Origin: Miltoncostaea marina
GTDB lineage: Bacteria; Actinomycetota; Thermoleophilia; Miltoncostaeales; Miltoncostaeaceae
Reading direction: 5' to 3'
DNA length: 64,000 bases
Assembly: GCF_018141525.1 (NCBI RefSeq)
Contig: NZ_CP064655.1
Span: 1,364,001-1,428,000 of the forward strand
This document shows positions 39,902-48,308 of the stretch, piece after piece; within the stretch, counting starts at the first letter, position 1; each line of letters starts with the position of its first letter. The notes beneath the pieces were generated by a model that was given only the letters and a program-made list of their open reading frames with translations, was not told the origin of the DNA and did no database searches. Made by a program: the position numbers and the translations under genes.

Positions 39902-40338
39902 CCGTGCGGCGGCTCGTCGCGCTGGCGCTGATCGCGCTCATGGCGCTGCCCGCGGCCGCGCTCGGGCTGACCGTGCGCGACGTCGCCAAGGAGGTCCGCT
40001 GCCCGACCTGCAACACGCCGCTGGACGTCTCGAGCGCGCCGGTCGCGCAGGACATGAAGGAGTACATCGCCACCCGCATCGACCAGGGGTGGGACAAGCA
40101 GCGCATCATCGACGGCCTCGTCGACGAGTTCGGCAAGGGGGTGCTCGCGACGCCCCCCAAGTCGGGCTTCGACCTCGTCGCGTGGGTGGTCCCGGGGCTC
40201 GCCGTGCTGGCGGGCCTGCTGGCGATCCCGATCATCGCGCGCACCTGGTCGCGTCCGCGCCGCGAGGTCGCCCCGCCGCCGCCGCTCAGCCCCGAGGACC
40301 AGCGCAGGCTGGACGAGGAGCTGCGCCGGCTGGGCTGA
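39898..40338 (+). CDS. CcmH-type cytochrome c maturation protein
   Basis: A 146-residue protein with an N-terminal signal/anchor (LVALALIALMALPAAALG), the CcmH/NrfF/CycL motif RCPTCNTPLDV, and a C-terminal transmembrane helix (WVVPGLAVLAGLLAIPIIA) followed by a Pro-rich cytosolic tail. In system I it holds apocytochrome with CcmF. GTG 39898 overlaps the TlpA-like stop. The other ccm genes are not in the window. A GCGACCC/GGGTCGC dyad at 40362-40377 may end the unit. Confidence 0.9.
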   Translation: MTVRRLVALALIALMALPAAALGLTVRDVAKEVRCPTCNTPLDVSSAPVAQDMKEYIATRIDQGWDKQRIIDGLVDEFGKGVLATPPKSGFDLVAWVVPGLAVLAGLLAIPIIARTWSRPRREVAPPPPLSPEDQRRLDEELRRLG

Positions 40339-40361
40339 CGCCCGCGCGGCGCCGTCGCGTC

Positions 40362-40377
40362 GCGACCCCCGGGTCGC
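40362..40377 (+). terminator. Short dyad after the ccmH-like gene
   Basis: GCGACCC (40362-40368) and GGGTCGC (40371-40377) form a small stem with the loop taken from the inner C/G bases, 24 bases after the stop. It is a weak terminator candidate. Confidence 0.3.
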
Positions 40378-40443
40378 CCGGGGCTTGATTCGATCCCCCG
40401 CCGGGCCGATGTCGACCCCGACCGACTGCGGGGGAGGCCCGAT

Positions 40444-42428
40444 TTGTCCGCATGGAAGCGGGGCGCGTGGAGCGTCGTCAGCCCGGAGCGGCTGGCGGAG
40501 ATCATCGACCGGCTGTCCGGCGAGCGCCGGCCCGATCGGCTGGGCGCCGCGGCGCTCGACGCCGCGCTGGCCGCGACCGGCGCGCGCGGCGGCAGGCTGC
40601 TCGGCCCGCCCGCCGCCGGCGGGCCGGCCCCGCTCGCCGCCTCGGGCGACGAGCGGGGCCGCTCGGGCGTCGTCGGCGCCGACCTGCGTGGGCGTCGCGG
40701 CCCGGTGGGGCGGATCGAGGTCTGGGGGCCGGGCGAGGACCCGGCGGCCGAGGCCGCGCTGCGCGTGGTCGCCGCCGTCGCCGCCGCCGCCCTCGAGGGC
40801 GCCGCGGCCGAGCGTGAGCGCGCCGACGAGCGCGGCCGCACGCAGCGCCTGGAGGCCGCCACGGCGGCCGTGCGCGCCGCCGCCGAGCCGCGCGAGGCGG
40901 TGACCCGGGTGCTGGCCGAGCGCGCGCGCTGCTCGGCGCGCCCGCCGCCGCGCTCCTGGCGGCCGGCGCGCCCGAGCCGGAGGTCGCCGCCTACGACGGC
41001 CTCGAGCCGCTCCCGCCGGCCGAGCTGGCGGCGCTGGTGCCGCCGCGCCTGCGCGGCGACCTCGCCCTGGGCCGCTCGTGGACCGGGCCGGTGCCCGACG
41101 GCGGCGCGCTGCGCGAGGGCGGCCTCGCCACGGTGGCGCTGGCGGGCGTGGGCGAGGGGGCCGGGCTCGGCGTGCTCGCGGTGTTCTCGCGTTCGGACCG
41201 CCCGTACGCCGCCGCCGACGTCGCCGCGCTCGAGGAGCTGGCCGCCCAGGCCGCCGCGTCGCTCACCGTCTCGGTGCTGCAGCAGGAGGTGCGCGAGCTC
41301 GGGACCATCGACCCGCTCACCCGCTTCTTCAACGCGCGCTACTTCGCGAGCCGGATCGATCAGGAGTGCCAGCGCGCGCTGCGCGCGGGCGTCCCCCTGA
41401 GCGTCGCGATCATGCAGCTCGACGGCCTCGACGACCTGCGGGCCGAGGGCCGCAGCACCGCCGCCGAGACCGCCATCGAGGCCCTGGCGCGGCACGTGGC
41501 CGGGCGGCTGCGGGCCATGGACGTCGGCTGCCGCCTGGACGCGGACGAGCTGGCCGCGATCCTGCCCGAGGTGGAGGGCCTGGACGCGCTGCGCGTCTGC
41601 GAGCGCCTGCGCGCGTCGCTCGGCGACGTGCCCGAGCTCGCCGGCGCCTTCACGCTCTCCGTTGGCGTGGCCAGCTTCCCGAGCCACGCCGGCCGCCCCG
41701 ACGGCCTGGTCGACAACGCGCGCAGCGCCCTGGCCTGGGCGCGCGAGCACGGCGGCGACCGCACCTTCCTGTTCCACACCGACACGGCCGAGATCCTGCG
41801 GCGCGAGGAGGAGGACCGCGGGGCCGACGACGGCGCGGTGCTCGCGACCGTGGTCTCGCTGGCGGCGTCGGTCGATGCGCGTCACCCCGCGACGCGCCAC
41901 CACTCCGAGAACGTGGGCCGCGTGGCGGCCCTGCTCGCCGCCGAGGCCGGCCTCGGCCCCGAGCACGCCGAGCGCGTGCGCGTGGCCGGCCTGCTGCACG
42001 ACGTCGGCAAGATCGGCGTGAGCGACGACGTGGTCGCCGCCGAAGGACCGCTCACCGAGGCGCAGGCCGCCGAGCTGTCGCGCCACCCCGAGATCGGCCA
42101 GCGCATGCTCGCGGGCAGCCACCTCGCCGGGCTCGCCGCCTGGGTGCTCCACCACCACGAGCGCATGGACGGGCGCGGGCACCCCATGGGGCTGCGCGGC
42201 GGCGAGATCCCGCTGGAGTCGCGCATCATCGCCGTCGCGGACGCCTTCGACCGCCTGGTGAGCGGCGGCCCCGGCCGCCCGGCGGTGCCGATCGGCGAGG
42301 CGCTCGACGAGCTCGGCCGGCGCGCAGGCGACGAGCTCGACCCGGCCGTGGTCGGCCACCTGCGCGCGCTCGCCGGGCGCGGCGAGCTGGGCCCCGGCCC
42401 GCGCACCACCTCGGAGGAGACGGCATGA
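40444..42428 (+). pseudogene. GAF / degenerate GGDEF / HD-GYP protein with a 2-base frameshift
   Basis: A ~660-residue c-di-GMP-type signalling protein. TTG 40444 is supported by GGGGGAGG at 40430-40437. The first frame ends in similarity at ERARC near 40925; the continuation (ALLGAPAAALLAAG) is in another frame. Removing two bases from the CGCGCGCG run at 40921-40928 joins them. After a GAF-like region, the GGDEF domain (TIDPLTRFFNARYF) has RLDADEL in place of the GGDEF motif, so it is probably inactive. The HD-GYP domain has HDVGKIG and HHHERMDGRGHPMGL (GYP is GHP), compatible with phosphodiesterase activity. A dinucleotide run is a classic slippage site. The stop overlaps the HDOD gene. 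Confidence 0.8.
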
Positions 42429-43444
42429 GCACGACCGCCCCGCCCCACGGCCGCGGCGCCGCCCGGGTCACCGCGCGCCTGGTCGCCGAGGCGGCCGACC
42501 ACCTGGCCGCGCCCTCGCCGGTCGTCGCCGGCGTGCTCGAGCTGCTCGACGCCGGGGCGCCGTCGGCGCGCCGGCTGGCGGCCCGGGTGGGGCAGAGCCC
42601 CGAGCTCGCCGCCCAGGTGCTGCGCCTCGCCAACTCGGCGCACTTCGGCGAGGGCGCCGATACGCTCGAGGCGGCGCTCGTGCGCCTGGGCGACCGCACG
42701 CTGCGCGCTCTGCTGCTGTCGGCGGCCACCTACCGGCTGCTCGAGGGCGCGATGCCCGCCTACGGCGCCCCGCGCCTCGCGCTGCTGCGCCACTGCGACG
42801 ACGTCGCCACCATGGCGGCCGCGCTCGTGCGCCAGGCGCCCGGGGCGCTGGCGACGCACGCGCACCTGGCCGGCCTGCTGCACGACCTCGGCAAGCCGAT
42901 CCTCGCCCGGGTGGCGGAGGAGCTCGGCGTGGTGGCCGACGGCCTCGCCTCGGTCGCCGACGAGCGCGAGGCGTTCGGCACGGACCACACGCGCGTGGGC
43001 GCCTGGATCGCCCGGCGCTGGGGCCTGCCCGACGAGCTCTGCGCCTCGATGGAGCACCACCACGACGCCGCGCCGCCCGACGACCCGGTCGCCCGGGCCG
43101 TCTGGCTGGCCGACGTGGCCGTCCACGCCGCGGCGGGCGACGAGGCGGCGATCGCGTCGCTGCCGGCGTCGGCGGCGGCCTGCGGGCTGGGCTCCGACGC
43201 CCTCGAGGCGCTCCTCATCGCCTCGCCCGAGAGCGAGCCGCTGCGCCGCCCGCCGGGCCTGACCGACCGCGAGGTCGAGGTGCTGCGGCTGCTGGGCAGG
43301 GGGGCCGCCGCCAAGCAGGTGGCCCGGGAGCTCGGCTGCTCGCCCTCGACCGTGCACAACCACCTGCACCACGTGTACCGCAAGCTGGGCGTCTCCGGGC
43401 AGTCCCAGGCGCTGCTGCTCGCGCGGGAGCGTCGCTGGATCTAG
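42425..43444 (+). CDS. HDOD domain / LuxR-type DNA-binding regulator
   Basis: A 339-residue regulator. Residues about 20-230 form an HDOD domain (ARVGQSPELAAQVLRLANSA; HLAGLLHDLGKPIL; MEHHHDA). Residues about 275-339 form a LuxR-type helix-turn-helix (LTDREVEVLRLLGRGAAAKQ; SPSTVHNHLHHVYRKLGV). HDOD proteins are commonly coupled to c-di-GMP signalling. Its ATG overlaps the stop of the HD-GYP gene, and the WxL surface operon begins 100 bases downstream on the same strand, making that operon a plausible target. Confidence 0.88.
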   Translation: MSTTAPPHGRGAARVTARLVAEAADHLAAPSPVVAGVLELLDAGAPSARRLAARVGQSPELAAQVLRLANSAHFGEGADTLEAALVRLGDRTLRALLLSAATYRLLEGAMPAYGAPRLALLRHCDDVATMAAALVRQAPGALATHAHLAGLLHDLGKPILARVAEELGVVADGLASVADEREAFGTDHTRVGAWIARRWGLPDELCASMEHHHDAAPPDDPVARAVWLADVAVHAAAGDEAAIASLPASAAACGLGSDALEALLIASPESEPLRRPPGLTDREVEVLRLLGRGAAAKQVARELGCSPSTVHNHLHHVYRKLGVSGQSQALLLARERRWI

Positions 43445-43545
43445 CGGTTTCGGCCGCAATTTGCCGACGAGGTTCCTCTACGGAGCCTCAACTCCCGTCG
43501 CCGGCGATCGATACATGGAATGGAAACGAACTGGACGGGGGAGAG

Positions 43546-44130
43546 ATGGCGACCACGATGACGGCCTGCCCGCGGGTGTGGGCGTTGGTCGGGATCGGCG
43601 CGGCGCTGGCGCTCGCGCTCGGCGCGCCGGCCGCCCACCCCGCCACGTCGGGCGCCGAGGTGACGATCACGGCGGGATCGCTGTCGCTCGCGGCCTCCGA
43701 CTTCCAGCCGCTGGCCGCGGCGCTGACCGGCGCGGAGCAGGTGCTGCCCACGACCCCGGCGAGCCCGTGGACCGTGGTCGACGCCCGCGGCACCGGGGCG
43801 CCCTGGAGCGTCGTGGCGACGGCGACCGACCTGGTCTCGCCCGGGACGCCGGCGAGGGTGATCCCGTCGTCGGCGATCGCCATCACCACCGGGCCGGTCG
43901 CCGCCGGCGCGGGGGCCGACCCGGCGACCGGCATCGCCGGCGCCACGGGCGCGGCCTTCACGGCCCCGACCGGGCCGGGCCAGACCGACGTGGCGGTGCT
44001 CGCCGCGCCCGGCCCGCACCGCGGCGCCTTCACCTTCACGCCCCGGCTCGACGTGACCATCCCCGCCGACGCGATGGCCTCCCACGCGGGCGCGCCCTAC
44101 GCGACGACCCTGACCCTGACGATCTCGTGA
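43546..44130 (+). CDS. WxL-domain-like secreted surface protein
   Basis: A 194-residue exported protein: signal peptide core WALVGIGAALALALGAPAA, then a beta-rich domain with the WxL-family pattern (VTITAGSLSLAASDF; SPWTVVDARGTGAPWSVVATA; RLDVTIPADA; TTLTLTIS at the end). The two Trp-x-(Val/Leu) spots are WTV and WSV. WxL domains bind peptidoglycan non-covalently and pair with DUF916 proteins; the next gene is exactly that. GGGGGAG precedes the ATG. Its stop overlaps the next start (GTGA). It is the first gene of a six-gene coupled operon. Confidence 0.7.
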   Translation: MATTMTACPRVWALVGIGAALALALGAPAAHPATSGAEVTITAGSLSLAASDFQPLAAALTGAEQVLPTTPASPWTVVDARGTGAPWSVVATATDLVSPGTPARVIPSSAIAITTGPVAAGAGADPATGIAGATGAAFTAPTGPGQTDVAVLAAPGPHRGAFTFTPRLDVTIPADAMASHAGAPYATTLTLTIS

Positions 44131-45056
44131 GGACGCTCCTGGTCGTGCTCGCGCTGCTCGGCGCGCTGGCGGGCGAGGCGGCGGCCGCGACCGGCTCGCT
44201 GGTGGGGGTGCGCCCGCTCGCGCCCGATGGCAGCTGGATCGTGCTGCGGGCGGCGCCCGGCACGGTCGCGTCCGCCGACGCCGTGGTGCTGAACCTGACC
44301 GACGAGCCGCAGGCGGTCGACCTCTCGACGGCCGACGCGACCACGACGGCCGACGGCGTCTTCACGCTGGCGGGCGCCGGCGAGGCGGCGACCGGGGTCG
44401 GCGCCTGGATCGACGCGCCCACCGGGCGGCTGCGACTGGCCCCCCGCGAGCGCAGGGTCGTGCCGCTGCGCGTGCGGGTGCCCGCCGACGCGCGGCCCGG
44501 CGACCACGCCGGCGGGCTTGTGGTGCAGTCGGCCTCGGCCGCCGGCACGGCGCAGGCGGGCGGCGTGGCCGTGCGCGTGGTCGAGCGGGTGGGCCTGCGG
44601 GTCTACGTCACGGTGGAGGGCGCCCGGGTGGGCGCGGTGGCGGTCGACGGCCTGGCGGCCGAGGTGACCGGCCGCGGCGGGCTGTCGGGCGCGCTGGGGC
44701 TCGGCGGCCGCGCGGGGGTGCGCTTCGGGGTGCGCAACGCCGGCAACATGGTCCACGAGCGGCTGCGCGGCGAGGTGGCGCTGGTGGAGGGCGGGCGCAC
44801 CCTCGCCACCCGGCCGCTCGACCTCGGCACCCTGCTGCCGGGCGACGTGCGGCCGGTGGGGCTCGAGCTGCCCCTGCCGCGATGGTCCCCGGGCGACTAC
44901 CGGGTCGAGGTGCGCATCCACGGCGAGCCGCCGGCGACCGCCGCGGCCGGCGTGCACGTGGGCGGCGCCCGGCTGTGGGGCGCCGGGGGGCTCGCCCTGG
45001 GCGCGGTCGCGCTGACCGGCGCGGGCGTCGGCCTGCGGAGGCGCCGTGCGGCGTGA
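44127..45056 (+). CDS. DUF916 WxL-interacting protein (WxLIP-like)
   Basis: A 309-residue membrane-anchored surface protein. It has a signal peptide (LLVVLALLGALAGEAAA), a DUF916 Ig-like domain with VLRAAPGTVASADAVVLNLTDEPQAV (key features at about 30-60) and RRVVPLRVRVPADARPGDHAGGLVVQS near 110-135, and a second Ig-like domain with RFGVRNAGNMVHERL. A C-terminal transmembrane helix (GAGGLALGAVALTGAGVGL) and an Arg-rich tail follow. In Firmicutes Csc clusters this family bridges peptidoglycan and WxL proteins. Domain order, length and TM-Arg tail match. It sits between two WxL-like genes with short overlaps. Confidence 0.8.
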   Translation: MRTLLVVLALLGALAGEAAAATGSLVGVRPLAPDGSWIVLRAAPGTVASADAVVLNLTDEPQAVDLSTADATTTADGVFTLAGAGEAATGVGAWIDAPTGRLRLAPRERRVVPLRVRVPADARPGDHAGGLVVQSASAAGTAQAGGVAVRVVERVGLRVYVTVEGARVGAVAVDGLAAEVTGRGGLSGALGLGGRAGVRFGVRNAGNMVHERLRGEVALVEGGRTLATRPLDLGTLLPGDVRPVGLELPLPRWSPGDYRVEVRIHGEPPATAAAGVHVGGARLWGAGGLALGAVALTGAGVGLRRRRAA

Positions 45057-45546
45057 GCTGCTCGGCTGCGCCCTCGCCGTCGCGGCCGCCGCGGCGCCCG
45101 CCTGGGCGGTGCAGTCGCGCGCCGGGGTCGCGCTGGAGGGCGGCGGCCTGACGGTCGACGCGCCGTCGGTCGTGGAGCTGCCGCCCATCGTGGTCGACGG
45201 CCGGCCCGTCGCCGTGCGCGCCGCGCTCGGGCCGATCGGCGTCACCGACACGCGGCCGGGCGCCCCGGGCTGGACGCTGGTCGCGCAGGCGGACCCGCCC
45301 GAGGACCCGCTGGGGCGGCCGCTCGGCGCGCCCCTCGAGCTGGTGCCGCGGCGCCCGGCGGGCCCGGCCGCCCTCGGCGTGGAGACCGGCCGCCCCGGCG
45401 ACCTCTCCGCCGCGCGCGCGATCCTCGCCGCGCCGCCGGGCTCGGGGACGGGGCGGCTGGAGGTGACGCCCGTCGTGCGCGTCACGGTGCCCGCCGACGC
45501 ACCGAGCGCCGTCTACACCACGACGCTGGTGGTGACGGTCTCGTGA
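45046..45546 (+). CDS. Second WxL-like secreted protein
   Basis: A 166-residue exported protein with a signal peptide (LLGCALAVAAAAAPAWA) and a WxL-like domain: VELPPIVVDGRPV, VTDTRPGAPGWTLVAQADP (true W-T-L) and the C-terminal RVTVPADAPSAVYTTTLVVTVS strand pair that also ends the first WxL protein. GTG 45046 overlaps the DUF916 gene by 11 bases; the stop overlaps the following gene by four. Confidence 0.65.
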   Translation: MRRELLGCALAVAAAAAPAWAVQSRAGVALEGGGLTVDAPSVVELPPIVVDGRPVAVRAALGPIGVTDTRPGAPGWTLVAQADPPEDPLGRPLGAPLELVPRRPAGPAALGVETGRPGDLSAARAILAAPPGSGTGRLEVTPVVRVTVPADAPSAVYTTTLVVTVS

Positions 45547-46049
45547 GGTGGCGCGGCTGCCCCCTCGTGGTCGCGGCCGCCGTCGCCGCGGCCGGGTGCG
45601 CCGCGCCGGCGGCGCCGGGCGGCGGGGCGGCGGCCGCCCCGACCCACCCCGCGGGGCCCGGCTCGGCCATGGCCGCCGCCCCCGGGGCGCCGCCCCGCTC
45701 GGCCCCGTTCGCGATCGTGGCCGGCTCGCACTCGGCCGCCGCGACGGCCCGCGTGGCGGCCGGCGGCCGGGCCGAGGTGGCGTTGCGGGTGGCCAACGCG
45801 TCGGACGCGCCCCGCAGGCTCGCGCTCGTCGCGCGCGCGTCGTGGCTGCGCGTGCCCGGCACGGTGCGGGTGCCCGCCCGCCAGAGCGTCGCCGTGACCG
45901 CCGTGGCGGCCCCGCCCGCCGGCACCCCGGCGGGCACCCTGCGCGGCGCGGTCGCGGCGCGTGGCGGCGGCGACGCGGCGGCGGCCGTGTCGGTCGCCTA
46001 CGAGTCGGTCGTCCCCGTGGTCGTCCACGTGACCCCCGCGGCCCGGTGA
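45543..46049 (+). CDS. Putative lipoprotein with Ig-like fold
   Basis: A 168-residue protein starting GTG 45543. The N-terminus PLVVAAAVAAAGCAAP has a lipobox-like Ala-Ala-Gly-Cys, suggesting lipid anchoring at about residue 20. After an Ala/Gly/Pro spacer comes an Ig/BACON-like strand domain (ATARVAAGGRAEVALRVANA; VRVPARQSVAVTAVAAPPAG; VVPVVVHVTPAAR). This looks like a single Ig module related to the DUF916 Ig fold. Overlaps of four bases on both sides place it firmly in the WxL operon. Confidence 0.6.
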   Translation: MRWRGCPLVVAAAVAAAGCAAPAAPGGGAAAAPTHPAGPGSAMAAAPGAPPRSAPFAIVAGSHSAAATARVAAGGRAEVALRVANASDAPRRLALVARASWLRVPGTVRVPARQSVAVTAVAAPPAGTPAGTLRGAVAARGGGDAAAAVSVAYESVVPVVVHVTPAAR

Positions 46050-47512
46050 CGCGGCGGCCGGCGGCCATCCTGGCCGGCGCCCTGGCCGCGCTCGCCGCGT
46101 GGGCGGGCGCGGCGGCGGGGCACGGCACGACGACCGTCCCGGCCACGACGCCGGGGCCCGTGGCGCACGGCGCGCTCAGCGGGCTGGCGGCGGCCGGCGA
46201 CGCCGGCGACGGCGACGCCGCGGCGACCCTCGCGGAGACCGACGCCGGGATGCTCGCGCCGTCGGTGCACCCGTCCGGCGGGGGCTTCGACGGCGGCATG
46301 GGCGGCTGGACCGCCGCCGACCAGGCGATCGGTCTGTGCACCATCTCCTCCGGCCACACCGGCGACCACGGCGGCTCGCTGCGGGCGGGCTACGCCGCCC
46401 TGCTCAACCTGCTGGGCCTGCTGGGGGAGTGCCGCACGAGCTGGCGCAGCCCGAGCTTCACCTGGACCGGCGGCGCCCCGGCGGCCGTCGCCTTCTCCAT
46501 GGACCGCCTCGTCGACGTCAACGGGCTCCTCAACCTGGTGACGGTGCGATGGACGGCCGTGCTGGTCGACGAGACCGCGCCCGGCGAGCGCGTGCTGCTC
46601 GGCGGCGTGCGCGCCGCCGACGAGGGCTGGACGACGCAGTCGGCCACCGGGCTCGGCGCGGACGCGATCGCGCACGGCCACACGTACCACGTGCGCATCG
46701 ACGTCCGCATCGAGTCGGCCCTGAGCCTCGTGACCGGCATCGGCTTCGGCGCCGACGAGGTGGCGCTCACGATCACGCCGCAGGACCACCGCGCCGACGC
46801 CGAGATCCGCGCGTCGGGCGTCCCGCGCGGCAGCACGCACACCCTCGAGCTCGCCGCGCGCACGACCGGGGAGCCGTTCGACGTCCGTCTGTGGGACGGC
46901 GCCGGCTGGGCGACCCGGGCCACCGTCAGCGGGGCGGGCCCCGCCTGGCAGCCCGTGGCGATCGGCCTCACGCCCGGGGAGTGGAACGGCGGGACGGTGC
47001 GCGTGCGGCTCGTCGCGACGGGCGCGGGCCCCGACGACACGGCGGACGCCCTGTCGCTGGAGCACGCCCGCGTGGTGGCCACGGGCGGCATCACCGTCTC
47101 GGGGCCGACCTCGGTGATCCTGCCGCCCGTCGCCCTCACGGGGCTCGCGCCCGCCGTCACGAGCGCGGCCCTCGGCCCGATCGAGGTCGTCGACACCGGC
47201 GGCGCAGCCCCCGGGTGGTCGCTCACGGCCACCGCCACGCGCTGGCGGCTCGACGGCCGCCCCGGCGAGACGCTGCCGGAGGACGCGCTGAGCGCCGCGC
47301 CCGTCGCGCCCTGGAGCCCCGACGGCTCCGACCTGTCCGGCGTCGCGGCCGGCGCCGGCGGCGTGCTCGCCGCGAGCCCGGCCGAGCTGATGCGGGCGGC
47401 GGCCGGCGGGGGCGTCGGCACCTACCGCCAGAGCCCCCTGCTCAGCCTGGTCGTCCCAATCACCGCGATGCGCGGGGTGTACCGATCCGAGATCACGCTC
47501 TCCGCCGGCTGA
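46046..47512 (+). CDS. Large secreted protein with jelly-roll-like repeats and a C-terminal WxL-like domain
   Basis: A 488-residue exported protein with signal peptide AAILAGALAALAAWAGAAAG. Residues about 75-225 form a beta-sandwich opening GFDGGMGGWTAADQAIGLC with Cys pairs (LCTISSG; GECRTSW). Residues about 240-345 form a second sandwich (RGSTHTLELAARTTGEPFDV; GEWNGGTVRVRLVATG). The end has a WxL-like domain: IEVVDTGGAAPGWSLTATAT, and VVPITAMRGVYRSEITLSAG as the terminal strand pair. It is probably the ligand-binding or structural member of the complex. The stop overlaps a CTG used by the next frame. Confidence 0.65.
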   Translation: MTRRPAAILAGALAALAAWAGAAAGHGTTTVPATTPGPVAHGALSGLAAAGDAGDGDAAATLAETDAGMLAPSVHPSGGGFDGGMGGWTAADQAIGLCTISSGHTGDHGGSLRAGYAALLNLLGLLGECRTSWRSPSFTWTGGAPAAVAFSMDRLVDVNGLLNLVTVRWTAVLVDETAPGERVLLGGVRAADEGWTTQSATGLGADAIAHGHTYHVRIDVRIESALSLVTGIGFGADEVALTITPQDHRADAEIRASGVPRGSTHTLELAARTTGEPFDVRLWDGAGWATRATVSGAGPAWQPVAIGLTPGEWNGGTVRVRLVATGAGPDDTADALSLEHARVVATGGITVSGPTSVILPPVALTGLAPAVTSAALGPIEVVDTGGAAPGWSLTATATRWRLDGRPGETLPEDALSAAPVAPWSPDGSDLSGVAAGAGGVLAASPAELMRAAAGGGVGTYRQSPLLSLVVPITAMRGVYRSEITLSAG

Positions 47513-48308
47513 CGGCCGCGGCCGCCGCCGCGCTCGCGCTCGCCGCCCCCGCCGCCGCGACGGCGACCGAGCTGCGCCTGCCCGTGCTCAACGCCGACGC
47601 GCCGGCCGTCCGCATCGTGGCGCCGGCCGACGGCGCGCGCCTGGTGGCCGGGCGGCCGGTGGCCGTGCGGGTGGTCGCCGAGCGCGCCGAGCGGCTGGCC
47701 ATGGCGGTCGACGGGGTCGACGCCTGGTCGGCCGACGCCCCGGCCCTGTCGGGGTCGTGGACGCCGACGCCGGGCAGGCACCGGCTGGTGGCCGTCGGGA
47801 GCCGCGAGGGCGCCCCCGACGCCGTGGACGCGATCGAGGTGGTGGCCGTCGCCGAGGCCGGGACGGCCGCCGGCGCGCCGCCGGCCCCGGCGGGGCCGGC
47901 CGCCCCCGGCGCCGGCGATGCGCCGTCGTCCCCCGCGCCGGCCCCCGCGCCCGCCGACCCGCGGCCCGGCGCGGGGCCCGTGCGCGCCCCGGCCGCGGCC
48001 CCGGGCGCCCCCTCCCGCGGCGGCGCCGCGCCGGGGCGCGCGCCGGCCGCGGCCGGCCGGGGGGGTCGGGCGCCGGCGAGCGCCGCCGCCGGGGACGCGG
48101 CGACCGCCGCCCCGGCGGCCGCGCCGCCGACCGGCCGCTGTGGCGCCGCGTGCTGGCGGCGGAGGGCGCGGCCGCCGCGGTCGCGTTCCCGCTCCTGCTG
48201 CTCGTGGCCGCGGGGGCGTACGCCCTGCTGCAGCGGTTCATCGACGGGGGGAAGAAGCTGGCCTGGCGCGGCCGCGGCGCGGCCGACGACCAGGTGATCG
48301 AGTTCTGA
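47509..48308 (+). pseudogene. Membrane-anchored Ig-like protein, C-terminal anchor frameshifted
   Basis: The first frame encodes a signal peptide (TAAAAAALALAAPAAA), a strand-rich Ig-like domain (VRIVAPADGARLVAGRPVAVRVVA; GRHRLVAVGSREG) and a long Ala/Pro linker. The expected C-terminal transmembrane anchor (WRRVLAAEGAAAAVAFPLLLL; RFIDGGKKLAWRGR) is in another frame, reaching TGA 48306-48308. Adding one C near 48134 (ACC-GGC-CCG-CTG) restores it. There is no ATG/GTG/TTG; CTG 47509 overlaps the previous TGA exactly as the GTGA/ATGA junctions of the other operon genes, so a CTG start is plausible. Its stop overlaps the GGDEF gene start. Confidence 0.6.

Noticed and set aside
43445-43545. c-di-GMP riboswitch upstream of the WxL operon
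   Set aside because: The gap is only 101 bases and I could not find the GEMM core motifs or the tetraloop-receptor arrangement.
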